Assembly: GCA_035601835.1 (NCBI GenBank)
Contig: DATNNM010000010.1
Location: forward strand, 1-64,000
DNA length: 64,000 bases
Direction of reading: 5' to 3'
From: Candidatus Tumulicola sp.
GTDB taxonomy: Bacteria > Vulcanimicrobiota > Vulcanimicrobiia > Eremiobacterales > Eremiobacteraceae
The notes under the pieces are model-generated. The model saw only the letters and a list, made by a program, of their open reading frames with translations. It was not told where the DNA came from and did no database searches. A program made the position numbers and the translations under genes. Below, piece by piece: positions 16,145 through 25,217 of the stretch. The stretch's first letter is position 1. Every line of letters begins with the position of its first letter.

Positions 16145-16210
16145 TAATACTATACCATGCCGGATTCATCGGAACAACCCCTTGAGACGCGCCCGCCTGA
16201 GGGACGCCAA

Positions 16211-16282
16211 AGCCGACGGAGGGACTTGAACCCCCGACCCGCGGTTTACAAAACCGCCGCTCTACCCCTGAGCTACGTCGGC
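16211..16282 (-). tRNA. tRNA-Thr(TGT)
   Basis: A 72-nt minus-strand cloverleaf with acceptor GCCGACG / CGTCGGC, anticodon stem GCGGT/ACCGC and loop TTTGTAA (TGT), T-loop TTCAAGT. CCA not encoded. Equivalent of E. coli thrU, the first gene of the thrU-tyrU-glyT-thrT-tufB operon. Confidence 0.95.
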
Positions 16283-16374
16283 CTCCAGGGCGTGCTTCTT
16301 TGTCGTGCGCCGGATTCCCATTTGCGCGAAGGATTCGAGAGGTCGCGCCGGTCGGTCTCGGCGTAAGTCTTCCC

Positions 16375-16839
16375 ATGAGGATCTTTTTGCTAGCGGTCTT
16401 TTTGTGCGTGGTTTTCTTGGACTCTGCGCGTCTCGCGTACGCCGCGGCGCCGACGGACGCGCGCGGGCATCTCTTGAGCGCGTACGCGGGCTCCTATCGC
16501 GGCTTGGCGCGCGGTCAGATCGAGACGATGGACATCGCGGTCAGTGCATCCCGGCTTTATGCCGCAACGCACGGCCAGTGGGAAAGTTGCTGGATCGCGA
16601 AGCCACTCGGACGCGGGATGGCGTTTGTCACCGGCTGGCCTGCGAGCTATGCCGATCAGAACGCGTTTGCGGTCGATACTTTCTGGGAGGTTGCATTGAC
16701 CTCCACCGGCCTGCGCATCTACGACCAGGAACTTGGCGGCCCGCTGCAGGTGTACGCCCTCAAGCGCGTGGCGAACAAACCGAGGCAAGACATGCTGTGG
16801 GCCGGCAAGCCCAAGAAGCGCTGCTCGCCTAAGGTCTAA
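16375..16839 (+). CDS. Small exported protein of unknown function
   Basis: 154 residues with a signal peptide (residues 1-23, ending LAYA). The mature part is a beta-rich domain with no family I recognise, one Cys in the middle (ESCWIAK) and one near the end (KKRCSPKV). It lies alone on plus, convergent with the lipoprotein gene at 16849 (9 bp between stops). Confidence 0.55.
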   Translation: MRIFLLAVFLCVVFLDSARLAYAAAPTDARGHLLSAYAGSYRGLARGQIETMDIAVSASRLYAATHGQWESCWIAKPLGRGMAFVTGWPASYADQNAFAVDTFWEVALTSTGLRIYDQELGGPLQVYALKRVANKPRQDMLWAGKPKKRCSPKV

Positions 16840-16848
16840 CTCGCCTGT

Positions 16849-17771
16849 CTACCGTATGGCCATGCCCCAAGGACTGCTGATCCCAGTGGTGACCGAGCCC
16901 ATCGGCGCGATGTTGCCGTTCGCGGACGACCCGAAAATCAGAACCGCGTTTGCACCTTCGTTGGTCACGAAGATCGTGCTTGCGCGATTGACCTGCACCA
17001 CGGTAGGGTTAGCGAGCGTTGTCGCAACGCCCTTAATGGCGCGCGCCGGTACGACATTCCCGTCCTGCGTCGGTCCAAAGACCGATACCGCCTGAACGTT
17101 GTAGTCCGCAACGAGCAGCTCGCCAGCGGCGTCCACCGCGAGGCCGTAAGGATTGGTCAGCCCGGTGTTTAAGCCGGATATTTTGTGCAGTGGCGTCGGC
17201 GTGCCCGTCGCGGTCGCAGAAAAGGCGGCCACGATGCCCGTGTTTTCATCAGACAGCCAGAGGTTGCCGAGTGCATCGAATGTCGGATATTCGGCCCGCG
17301 TCATCCCTGCGCCGGCAACGCTAAACGTGCGCACGGGCGTGGCCGCAGCGTCCGCGCCAGGCGCAAAAACATACAGCGTGGTCGTGAGCGAGCCGACATA
17401 GGTGTTACCATCGGGCCCGACGCTTACGCCGAGAGGGTTGACCACCGTGGTGATGGTGTGGATCGGCGTCGAGCTGCCGTTCGCGCCGGGGGCGAACTCG
17501 AAGACCATGCCGTTGGTATATTGGGCCGCGAAGATATCTCCGGCGTTGTCCATCGCCAGCCCGTGAGCGCACGTAAGCCCTGCGGCGGTGATCGTGCGGG
17601 TCGGAGCGGTGTCGCCCGTGATCGCGGCCGGATACACGGTGATCGTATGGCTGAGACCGCAATTGCCGACGATCAGGGACTGCGGCCCTAGCGGTATGAT
17701 CGGTGGGGTACTGGTGTTATTGCAGCCGGCTATGAAGGCGACGCTTAGAATGAAAAAGGGAGTTTACGCAT
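16849..17771 (-). pseudogene. NHL-like beta-propeller lipoprotein with a frameshift in its signal peptide
   Basis: The 262-residue body (GTG-open from 17637) has repeated propeller blades: GLAMDNAGDIFAAQY, PLGVSVGPDGNTYVGS, PYGLAVDAAGELLVAD, each paired with an APGAN/GxxxPxxxI phrase. Upstream the reading goes through FIAGC, a lipobox, but has no start codon in that frame. An ATG at 17771 with a perfect GGAGG 5 nt before it gives MRKLPF in another frame. Adding one T to the T5 run (17753-17757 on plus as A5) joins MRKLPFF to ILSVAFIAGC. So the gene is a lipoprotein broken by one base, through real mutation, phase variation or assembly error. Confidence 0.7.
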
Positions 17772-17850
17772 TAGGTCCTCCATGACACGTAGAAATTAGC
17801 GGCCCTCTGAAGGTTTCGCCAGCCGCCGCGCCCACCCCTGCACGTGGAGC

Positions 17851-19404
17851 TTACAGGAACTGAGCGCTCAGCATCTTCAGGTGAAAGCGCAGCAGCGCCC
17901 TGCCAGTCTGCGTGCCCCGCACCTGCAGGCGTACGATGCCGTTCTCGACCGGCTCCGTCGCGCTTGAACTGCCATCAAGCATGAGCGCCGCGCCGCTGAT
18001 CTCAAAATCCATCTTCGCCTGTTGATCCGGCGCCAGACCGTTCACGTGAATCGTGATCGTCTGCACGATGCCGGGCCGCGACGATCCAACCGGTTCAGGG
18101 GCCAACTGCACCACCCACAACGGCACGGCGTTGCTTCGCTTGGCGGCGGATTCCATGACCAGGTGGTGGGCCATTAGGGGTGTGCCGCGCGCGATCCAAA
18201 GAACGGCGCTGTTGTCGGATACGCCGAGGATGCGGACGGGCTTGCCGTCGAGCGTGAAACGCGTGTCCAACGGCGTGTTATTGGCGATATGCACGTTGAC
18301 GATGTCGCCCGCCTGCGCCGCTGAATTTGTCTCCGTGATCCGAAGCCCGTGTGCAGGCGGATGCGCGACGATGTCGGTACCGGGAATGTGGCCGGGGTTG
18401 CCGATTTCGCAGCGCGAGCCGATCTCGGGGCGGCCGGCGGCGTCGATGCGCGTGACGAGCGATAAAGCCTTTAGCGCGCTGTGGTGGAGCTCGGCGATGA
18501 GAGCGACCTTTCCGGCGGCATCAGGCGTCGCGCGGAAGTAGCGCTTTTGCCCCTGCTCGTCTTCGCTGAGGAGCAACACGCCTTGCGCGCCGCCCTCCGG
18601 TGGGTTGGGGTCGATGTAGAACACGATCTGCGCGCGCGGTCCGGCGAACGGCGCCAGCACCGCGCCCTGCGTGTTGCTGGTTCCACCGTTCTGCCGCGGC
18701 CTGTCGAGTTTGAAGCCCGGAAGATCTTCGAGCTTGGGAAGCGGCACGGTCGGCGGCGGCAGCGACGGCGGTGGTCCGCTCCCGGTACTGGCTTCAACCG
18801 TTGGTTCAAGCTTGGTCCAGCCCGCTACGTCGCGCCAGTCAGGGAGACGCGCGCGGACGGTGCCGGTCGGCGTCGGGGTCGGCGCCGGCGTCACCGTTGG
18901 CGTGGGTGCGGGCGTCGGCGTGGCGTAAAAGCGCGTCTTGTCTTTCTTGATGTCGTCGGGCGTGACGCCGCTCAGCTTCTCCTTTGGGCACAGCTCGAAG
19001 AGCACCCACGCTGCTTCGACCGTTCTTTTCGCGCCGCCCAGCGTCTTTAACGCCTTTTGGAGTTTCGCACCGATCTCGGCCGTGCCGGCGGCGCTGTCCG
19101 CCTTGCTCAGCTCGTTTTGCGCGTCCGAAGCCCCCTTCTCGGTGTTATCCTCCGCTAGTTTGTACTCGCGCAACAAGCTCTTGAATCTTTCATAATCGCA
19201 CTTCTTTGCCGCTTCCGAGAGAAGGTCGGAGTATTGGTCCGCAATGCCGGCATGTATCGCAGCAGCGCTAGCAGCGTCCTTCGCCTTGGCCGCGTGCGCG
19301 GCCGCGTCGCCCTCGTCGGAGGAAGCACCTGATATCGCTGCGACGACCAGAAAGGACGCTAGCGCGATGCACGTGGTGAGTCGTTTGACAAAGCTCGGCC
19401 GCAA
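17851..19404 (-). CDS. Secreted protein with helical N-domain, Pro-Thr linker and Ig-like C-domain
   Basis: 517 residues. Signal peptide (residues 1-28), an Ala/Lys/Glu-rich helical domain to about residue 155 (probably coiled coil, one Cys pair), a Pro-Thr linker at about 163-185, a Pro-rich stretch, then beta-sandwich domains. The C-terminal half is paralogous to the protein at 12531-13700: compare ITIHVNGLAPDQQAKMDFEI with its TLHIEGLGPQ, and the shared VRGTQTGRALLRFHLK / VRGVRAGALNVSTELK endings. Surface role likely; function unknown. Confidence 0.62.
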   Translation of the reverse strand: MRPSFVKRLTTCIALASFLVVAAISGASSDEGDAAAHAAKAKDAASAAAIHAGIADQYSDLLSEAAKKCDYERFKSLLREYKLAEDNTEKGASDAQNELSKADSAAGTAEIGAKLQKALKTLGGAKRTVEAAWVLFELCPKEKLSGVTPDDIKKDKTRFYATPTPAPTPTVTPAPTPTPTGTVRARLPDWRDVAGWTKLEPTVEASTGSGPPPSLPPPTVPLPKLEDLPGFKLDRPRQNGGTSNTQGAVLAPFAGPRAQIVFYIDPNPPEGGAQGVLLLSEDEQGQKRYFRATPDAAGKVALIAELHHSALKALSLVTRIDAAGRPEIGSRCEIGNPGHIPGTDIVAHPPAHGLRITETNSAAQAGDIVNVHIANNTPLDTRFTLDGKPVRILGVSDNSAVLWIARGTPLMAHHLVMESAAKRSNAVPLWVVQLAPEPVGSSRPGIVQTITIHVNGLAPDQQAKMDFEISGAALMLDGSSSATEPVENGIVRLQVRGTQTGRALLRFHLKMLSAQFL

Positions 19405-19514
19405 GGCGGTGCCCCCGAAAAGCGGACTTACACGGCTCCTCGAAACGGTGAGGCCGTGGATGCGGACGTTCTAGGCGCCGGTCCGCCCATACCTGCGGCC
19501 AAGGCTCACCGTGC

Positions 19515-20066
19515 GTGACGACCGAACCGGCAGGCATGTCGCTATCAGTCGAGCAGATCGTGCCGATCGGATCGCTTCTGATCGCTTTCGCCACCGTGGT
19601 CTTCACCACGATCATGCTGGCGCGGCAATCGCGGCAGATGGAGCACGAGCGCAACGCGCTGGCGATGCTGGAAGCCATCGACCGCCTCTCTTCTGTCCAC
19701 GTCGTGACCGTCTTCGAACATCTCAAAGGTGTCGAGGCACGCTACCCGACCGACAAGGACATCGCCGAGAAGTTTGTCGGCTCAGAGGATGAGCGTGCGT
19801 TCTTCGTCGTGGGCCAATACGTCGAGACGATCGCCTGCTTGGCGCGCCGGCGCGTTCTCGACGCTTCGCTGCTCGTGGACGCCATCGGCTACATGCTGCG
19901 TTTCCGCTGGGCGACCATCGAGAAGTTCGTGGCGCATTGGCGGCGCTACAACAACAACGAATTTCTGTTTGAGAACTTCGAGTGGCTAGCGCGGTACAGC
20001 AATTGGTGGAAAGACACTCCCAGGCCGCGCGACCCGAATTACGACCCCAATCAGTTCAGCAAATGA
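19515..20066 (+). CDS. Small membrane-anchored protein, DUF4760-like (paralogue 1 of 3)
   Basis: 183 residues: one N-terminal transmembrane helix (about residues 14-34, QIVPIGSLLIAFATVVFTTI), then a cytoplasmic helical domain with the pattern ARQSRQMEHERNAL, ARYPTDKDIAEKF, VGQYVETIACLARRRVL, NFEWLARYSNWW. The same plan and phrases occur in the proteins at 56840-57400 and 57372-57947. GTG 19515 or ATG 19536 could start it. The stop codon lies at the foot of the sigH terminator. Function unknown. Confidence 0.6.
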   Translation: MTTEPAGMSLSVEQIVPIGSLLIAFATVVFTTIMLARQSRQMEHERNALAMLEAIDRLSSVHVVTVFEHLKGVEARYPTDKDIAEKFVGSEDERAFFVVGQYVETIACLARRRVLDASLLVDAIGYMLRFRWATIEKFVAHWRRYNNNEFLFENFEWLARYSNWWKDTPRPRDPNYDPNQFSK

Positions 20067-20096
20067 AAAACTGAGGCGCCCTTGCGGGCGCCTCAG
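20066..20096 (-). terminator. Intrinsic terminator of sigH
   Basis: Perfect 11-bp stem CTGAGGCGCCC/GGGCGCCTCAG at 20071-20096 followed on the minus strand by TTTTT. It lies 6 bp after the sigH stop. Confidence 0.85.
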
Positions 20097-20102
20097 TCGA
20101 TT

Positions 20103-20789
20103 CTAGTACAGCTCGACTTCGCTGAGATTCTTTTCGATCTTGCGCTTGACGCGCTGCAGCGCGTTGTCGATCGACTTCACGTGGCGATTCAGATCGCGCG
20201 CCATCTCTTGGTACGATTTGCCCTCGAGATAAGACAGCAGCACCTGCGACTCGAGGTCGCTAAGGTTCTCCTGAATCCGCTCCTTGATGTCTTCCGACAC
20301 TTCCTGGTTGATGACCAGTTCTTCCGGATCCGACATCTTGGCGCTGGCCATGACGTCGAGCAGCGTGCGCTCGCTGTCCTCATCGTAGATCGGCTTGTTC
20401 AAGCTGATGTACTGGTTCAACGGGATGTGCTTCTGGCGCGTCGCGGTCTTGATGGCCGTGATGATTTGACGCGTGATGCACAGCTCGGCAAACGCTCGGA
20501 ACGACGATAGCTTGTCTGCCCGGAAGTCGCGCACGGCCTTGTAGAGGCCGATCATGCCTTCCTGGATGATGTCTTCGCGATCAGCGCCGATGAGAAAGTA
20601 GCTCTTGGCCTTGATGCGGACGAAGTTCTTATATTTGTTGAGCAGGAACTCCATGGCGAGATTGTCGCCACACTTCGCTGCATTGACGAGTTCTTCGTCC
20701 GCTCGCTCGCTATAATCCAGTGTATCTTCCGCTTGGCGGAGTGCTCCCAAAGTTTTTTCCTTGACCCCCGATTTTTGAGTATTACGCAC
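20103..20789 (-). CDS. sigH: RNA polymerase sigma factor, SigH (Spo0H) type
   Basis: A 228-residue sigma-70 family factor with region 2 (KSYFLIGADREDIIQEGMIG) and region 4 (LEGKSYQEMARDLNRHVKSI) nearly identical to Bacillus sigma-H, plus the ITRQIITAIKTATRQKHIPL segment that is a hallmark of that group. In Firmicutes it drives stationary-phase and sporulation-entry genes; no sporulation gene is visible here. GTG 20789 gives a leader of only about 11 nt from the promoter; a TTG 48 nt further in, with AAGGA before it, is an alternative start. It is the last gene of the hemW-to-sigH block and has its own terminator. Confidence 0.93.
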   Translation of the reverse strand: MRNTQKSGVKEKTLGALRQAEDTLDYSERADEELVNAAKCGDNLAMEFLLNKYKNFVRIKAKSYFLIGADREDIIQEGMIGLYKAVRDFRADKLSSFRAFAELCITRQIITAIKTATRQKHIPLNQYISLNKPIYDEDSERTLLDVMASAKMSDPEELVINQEVSEDIKERIQENLSDLESQVLLSYLEGKSYQEMARDLNRHVKSIDNALQRVKRKIEKNLSEVELY

Positions 20790-20806
20790 CCTTAATGTCC
20801 CTACCG

Positions 20807-20835
20807 ATTATAGGGTCCGTCCCTCATTTCGTCAA
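20807..20835 (-). promoter_or_regulatory. Consensus sigma-70-type promoter of sigH
   Basis: On minus, TTGACG (20835-20830), exactly 17 nt, then TATAAT (20812-20807). The expected start point is near 20800, so the message to the GTG at 20789 would have almost no leader. Confidence 0.82.
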
Positions 20836-20860
20836 GGATTACCGGGACAATAGGGGTGTG

Positions 20861-21622
20861 CTATGTCGTAGCGGCCGTTTTGGAACGCTGACGCACTACC
20901 TCGTATAATACCACAGCCCCAGCGGATGCTGCGTTGAGCGACGCCACGCGTCCCAAAACCGGGATCCGGACCAAGCGGTCGCAGCGCTCGGCCACCAGCC
21001 GCGAGAGCCCCTTGCCCTCGGAACCGACCACCAGGGTGCACTTCCCTAGATAGTCGGCTAGGGTATAGGGAACGGCAGTCGGCAGAGTGGCCAAGCCGAC
21101 GACCCAGTGGCCGTCTTCTTTGAGGTCTTCCAACGCTCGGACCAGGTTCGGCACGCGCGCGATCGGCAGGTGCGAAGCCGCTCCGGCAGCCGCCCTTCTC
21201 GCGGCCGCCGTGACGCCCGCGCCGCGCCGCTCGGGGATCACGACTGCTTGCGCCCCGGCGCATTCGGCATTGCGCACGAGCGCGCCGAGATTGTGGGGAT
21301 CTTCGATGTGGTCGAGCGCCAGCACGAGCGCGCTCTCGTTTTTGCGCAGCGCGTCGCGAGTCGCGCGCCAGTCGGCGTAACGGAACGCCGGCAGCAGCGC
21401 CGCCACGTGCTGATGCCTGGCGTTTTGGAAGCGCGCGAACCAGCGCTCGTCTTCGATCGCGATCTCGATCTTATTCCGCTTTGCGGCGGCGACGATCTCG
21501 GCCAGCGCCTTGTCATGTTGCCGATGCGACGCGATGATGATCTTGCGCACTCGCTCGCCCGCCGCGAGCGCCTCCGCTACCGCATGCACGCCGACGATGA
21601 CTTCGTCATCGCCCGGCATCAA
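20861..21622 (-). CDS. rlmB: 23S rRNA 2'-O-methyltransferase RlmB (SPOUT/TrmH family)
   Basis: 253 residues. An N-terminal L30e-like substrate-binding domain (VIVGVHAVAEALAAG) precedes the SPOUT knot with all three motifs: DHIEDPHNLGALVRNAE, LVVGSEGKGLSRLV and IPVLGRVASLNAASAGAVVL, whose N and R/S residues bind AdoMet. It methylates G2251 in the peptidyl-transferase P-loop in E. coli. The start overlaps the cysS end by 17 bp. Position between cysS and sigH is the same as in Bacillus. Confidence 0.93.
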   Translation of the reverse strand: MMPGDDEVIVGVHAVAEALAAGERVRKIIIASHRQHDKALAEIVAAAKRNKIEIAIEDERWFARFQNARHQHVAALLPAFRYADWRATRDALRKNESALVLALDHIEDPHNLGALVRNAECAGAQAVVIPERRGAGVTAAARRAAAGAASHLPIARVPNLVRALEDLKEDGHWVVGLATLPTAVPYTLADYLGKCTLVVGSEGKGLSRLVAERCDRLVRIPVLGRVASLNAASAGAVVLYEVVRQRSKTAATT

Positions 21623-23051
21623 ACGACCATTCGGAGCCTGCCGGCGTGTCCTTCACCGAGATGCCCGCCCGGCTCAACGCATTGCGCAGCGCATCGGATT
21701 GCGCGAAGTTCTTGGAGGCGCGCGCGACGTTGCGCAGCGCGATGACGCGCTCGATCAGCGCGGTGTCGCTGGAAACGGCGTCACCCGCGATCTTGCGCAG
21801 CATCGCCCTGGCCTCGTCGCTGAGATGCGCGACGGCGGATTTGCGCTCGAGATCTGCTTCCGCAGCGCTGCGCGGCAAGCCGAGGATATCGAGGCAGCGC
21901 TGGACGACGCCGAGGATGCTTGCATCGCCTTTGCGGCGCGCATCGCGCACTTGGGTCTGCAGCCACGCGACCGCGCCGCCGGTGTTGAGGTCGTCGTCGA
22001 GAAATGCGTCGAAGTCTTCCGGGGCTAAAGCCCCGGCACTACGAACGTGGCTGGGAGTGGGTAACTTTCGCAGATCGTCCAGCTCCTGATACAGCCCATG
22101 CAAGCCTTTGGCCGCGGCGTCGATCGCCTCTTCGGTGAAGTTGGTGGGCTTGCGGTATCCGGTCTGCAGGAACAGGTAGCGGACCGCGGCCGTCGAGTGC
22201 CGTTCGAGCAGCTCGGTGAGCGGGATGAAGTTGTTCAGCGACTTGCTCATCTTCTGCCCGTCGACCATCAACAGGCCCGCATGCATCCAGATGTTCGCCA
22301 TCGGGTGTTTGCCGGTGAAGCATTCGGTCTGCGCGACTTCGTTCTCGTGGTGCGGGAATATCAGATCGGCCGCGCCCCCGTGAATGTCGATTTGATCGCC
22401 AAGGTAACGGCGCGCCATCGCTGAGCACTCGACGTGCCACCCCGGGCGGCCCTCGCCCCACGGACTCGGCCAGGTGGGCTCGCCCGGCTTGGCCTTCTTC
22501 CACAAGGCGAAGTCGAGCGGACTGCGTTTGTCCTCGCGCACTTCCATGCGCACCCCGGCGCGCAGGTCTTCGATCTTCTGCCCGCTCAGCTCGCCGTAGT
22601 GCGGATCGGATTCCACGGAGAAATAGACGCCGTCGCCCGACTCGTACGCCGCGCCGCGCGCGATCAATCCGGCGATGACCTCCACGATCGCGGGGATCTC
22701 CCGCGTCGCTCTGGGCTCGACGTCAGGCGGCTTCAGGCCGAGCCGCTTCGCGCAAGCCTCGTATTCGCCGAAGAAGCGGTTCACCACCGCGTCCCAACTG
22801 GTGCCGTCCTTGCGCGCGCGATCGATGATCTTGTCGTCGATATCGGTGACGTTCTGCACGTACGTGACGGCGAGACCCTTGGCGCTCAGGTGCCGGCGCA
22901 GCACGTCGAAAGTCAGAAAGGTGCGCGCGTGGCCCAGGTGCGGATTGGATGAAGGCGTCATCCCGCACACGTAGATGCCGACCAAGCCCTGGACCAGCGG
23001 CTTGAGCTCGTCGAGCTTGCGGGTCAGACTGTTATAGAGTCGGAGTGCCAT
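21606..23051 (-). CDS. cysS: Cysteinyl-tRNA synthetase
   Basis: 481 residues. Class I signatures HLGH (38-41) and KMSKS (267-271) are intact, as are the zinc ligands C29, C209, H234 and E238 that discriminate cysteine. The C-terminal DALR-like and anticodon-binding parts follow. Residues 336-345 are encoded by a hairpin repeat inserted in frame between the catalytic core and the DDDLNT helix; the family has no such segment, so an essential enzyme tolerates a mobile insertion there. Overlaps cysE upstream by 20 bp and rlmB downstream by 17 bp. Confidence 0.96.
   Translation of the reverse strand: MALRLYNSLTRKLDELKPLVQGLVGIYVCGMTPSSNPHLGHARTFLTFDVLRRHLSAKGLAVTYVQNVTDIDDKIIDRARKDGTSWDAVVNRFFGEYEACAKRLGLKPPDVEPRATREIPAIVEVIAGLIARGAAYESGDGVYFSVESDPHYGELSGQKIEDLRAGVRMEVREDKRSPLDFALWKKAKPGEPTWPSPWGEGRPGWHVECSAMARRYLGDQIDIHGGAADLIFPHHENEVAQTECFTGKHPMANIWMHAGLLMVDGQKMSKSLNNFIPLTELLERHSTAAVRYLFLQTGYRKPTNFTEEAIDAAAKGLHGLYQELDDLRKLPTPSHVRSAGALAPEDFDAFLDDDLNTGGAVAWLQTQVRDARRKGDASILGVVQRCLDILGLPRSAAEADLERKSAVAHLSDEARAMLRKIAGDAVSSDTALIERVIALRNVARASKNFAQSDALRNALSRAGISVKDTPAGSEWSFDAGR
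22019..22044 (-). repeat. REP-like hairpin inside cysS
   Basis: Perfect stem CCGGGGC/GCCCCGG around TAAA, then CACTACGA. On the coding strand it reads in frame as [10 protein letters not shown]. Confidence 0.88.
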
Positions 23052-23700
23052 TGCGCTGTTCGAGTTGGCGAACCTGCGCTTCGAGCGCCTCGATGCGGCC
23101 GCTCATCGCGGCCAGCGTTTCGACCAGCGGGTCGGGCATGTCCACTTGCGGGATGAGGGGTTCGGGATGCGCGCCGTCTTTCACGCAGCGCCCGGGCACG
23201 CCGACGACGGTGCAATCGGGCGGCACGGACTTGACGACCACTGCGCCGGCCGCGATCTTCGAGCGCGCGCCGATGACGATCGCTCCGATGACCTTCGCGC
23301 CTGCGCCGACCACGACGTCGTCTTCCAGCGTCGGGTGCCGTTTTTCACGCCGCAGGCTCGTGCCGCCGAGCGTGACGCCCTGATACAGCGTGCAGTTGCG
23401 GCCGACTTCCGCGGTTTCACCAATGACGACGCCCATGCCGTGATCGATGAAGAGGCCGCTGCCGAGCTCCGCGCCCGGGTGGATCTCGACGCCGGTGAGG
23501 AAGCGCACCCAGTGCGAGAACAAGCGCGGGATGACGGGCACGCCCCAGCGCTGCAGCGGGTGGATGAAACGGTGCGCGACGACGGCGTGGAAACCCGGAT
23601 AGCAGAGCAGCACTTCGAGCCAGTTGCGCGCCGCCGGATCGCGCTCGAAGCACGCGTGCCAATCTTGACGGATCTGGTGGAAGATGGATTCTCTGGACAT
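23032..23700 (-). CDS. cysE: Serine O-acetyltransferase
   Basis: 222 residues. Acetylates serine with acetyl-CoA in the first step of cysteine synthesis. Short helical N-domain, then left-handed beta-helix hexapeptide repeats ([39 protein letters not shown]), including the catalytic Asp-His region FIDHGMG. The tail has a predicted coiled coil ([20 protein letters not shown]) instead of the usual short peptide. ATG 23700 is chosen over the longer open frame because it begins [14 protein letters not shown]. It lies 17 bp after gltX and overlaps cysS. Confidence 0.94.
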   Translation of the reverse strand: MSRESIFHQIRQDWHACFERDPAARNWLEVLLCYPGFHAVVAHRFIHPLQRWGVPVIPRLFSHWVRFLTGVEIHPGAELGSGLFIDHGMGVVIGETAEVGRNCTLYQGVTLGGTSLRREKRHPTLEDDVVVGAGAKVIGAIVIGARSKIAAGAVVVKSVPPDCTVVGVPGRCVKDGAHPEPLIPQVDMPDPLVETLAAMSGRIEALEAQVRQLEQRNGTPTL

Positions 23701-23717
23701 TGCGGCGTGCTGTGTTG

Positions 23718-25217
23718 TTATGACAGCGGCCCCTTGCTCGCCTCTTGCGTCTGCGCGAGCGCGTTGCGGATGCGCGCGGCGAGGCGGCGTGGCCCGAGCA
23801 GGGGCAATAATAGGGCAAGTTCGATGCCGTGCTCCCGACCCGTCGCGGCGATGCGGATGGGCCGATACAGCGCGCGCCCCTTGAGATCGTGCTTCGCGCC
23901 GAGCAGCGCCAGCGCGTCTTTGCTCGTGCTGGCGGCCAGCGCGGTGCGATCCGCGCATTTCTCTGCGGTTTCTGCAAGTTCGGCCACGAGCGAGCGCGCT
24001 GCTGCGCCGGTCAGCGCATCCTGTGCGCTGTCTTCGATGACGATTTGGTCGGTGAGCAGTTCGGCTGCAAGCCGCGGAACCTCACCGAGCACTTCCACGT
24101 GGTCGCTGAGCGCGTCGACGAGCAGCCCGCGCCACGCTTCGTCTTTGAAATCGGACGCAGCGGCGACCTTCTCGTCCTGCGCGGCCCACTGCGCAAAAAG
24201 CTCGCTGCGCTTCTCCTTTGGTAACGCGCGCAGGTAGTGCGCGTTGAACCAGCGCAGCTTCGCGTGATCGAAGACCGCGGGGCTTTTGGCCACGCGATCG
24301 AGCGAGAACGCTGCGGTCAATTCCTCGAGCGTGAAAAATTCGCGATCGTTGCCCGGCGCCCAGCCCAGCAATGCGAGATAGTTGAGCAGCGCCGGCGCAA
24401 GATAGCCGCTCTCTCGATATTCCGCCACCGAAGTCGCCCCGTGACGTTTCGAGAGCTTCGTATGATCCGGCGCCAGGATCATGGAGACGTGTGCGAACAG
24501 CGGCAGCGGCAGCTCGAGCGCTTCGTACAAGGCGACTTGGCGCGGTGTGTTGGGAAGATGCTCGTCGCCCCGGATGACGTGACTGATGGCCATATCGCTG
24601 TCGTCGACGACCGCGGCGAAATTGTACGTCGGCCCGCCTTCTGACTTCATGATGACAAAATCGCCGATCGAACCCGCTGGGAAATGCACTGACCCGCGCA
24701 CGAGATCTTCGACGAACACGTCGCGCTCGGGCATCGTGAACCGGATGGCTCCCTTGCGTCCTTCCGCCTCGCGCGCGCTGCGCTGCGAAGGCGTGAGATC
24801 GCGGCACTTGCCGGAGTATCTGGGCGCCTTGCCGGCTTGTTCGGCCGCCTTGCGTTCCGCCTCGAGTTCCTCGGGCGTGCAGTAGCACGGATACGCGGCG
24901 CCGATCTCCAGCAGGCGCGCGGCGGCAAGACCGTAGCGATCCCCGCGCTCCGTCTGACGATAAGGCCCGAACGATCCGCCCACGTCCGTGCCTTCATCCC
25001 AGTCGAGCCCCAGCCAGTGCAGGTCGTCCTGGATGATCTTCTCCGATTCGCCGGAGGAGCGCGCATAATCCGTGTCCTCCGAACGCAGGATCATGCTGCC
25101 GCCGTGCTTGCGCGCGAAGAGATAATTGAAGAGAGCGGTGTGGGCGCCGCCGACATGCAGCGTGCCCGTCGGCGCAGGCGCAAAGCGCACGCGCACGGAG
25201 GCCGTCCTCTGCTTCAT
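23718..25217 (-). CDS. gltX: Glutamyl-tRNA synthetase
   Basis: 499 residues. Class I motif HVGG in [11 protein letters not shown] at residues 14-24, and the KLSKR form of the KMSKS loop (HTKLSKRHG), both standard for GluRS. One copy in the window; whether it also charges tRNA-Gln cannot be told. ATG 25217 overlaps the ispF stop (ATGA), and the start gives [10 protein letters not shown] at the normal place, so the longer open frame upstream is discarded. Same place in the cluster as in Bacillus. Confidence 0.96.
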   Translation of the reverse strand: MKQRTASVRVRFAPAPTGTLHVGGAHTALFNYLFARKHGGSMILRSEDTDYARSSGESEKIIQDDLHWLGLDWDEGTDVGGSFGPYRQTERGDRYGLAAARLLEIGAAYPCYCTPEELEAERKAAEQAGKAPRYSGKCRDLTPSQRSAREAEGRKGAIRFTMPERDVFVEDLVRGSVHFPAGSIGDFVIMKSEGGPTYNFAAVVDDSDMAISHVIRGDEHLPNTPRQVALYEALELPLPLFAHVSMILAPDHTKLSKRHGATSVAEYRESGYLAPALLNYLALLGWAPGNDREFFTLEELTAAFSLDRVAKSPAVFDHAKLRWFNAHYLRALPKEKRSELFAQWAAQDEKVAAASDFKDEAWRGLLVDALSDHVEVLGEVPRLAAELLTDQIVIEDSAQDALTGAAARSLVAELAETAEKCADRTALAASTSKDALALLGAKHDLKGRALYRPIRIAATGREHGIELALLLPLLGPRRLAARIRNALAQTQEASKGPLS

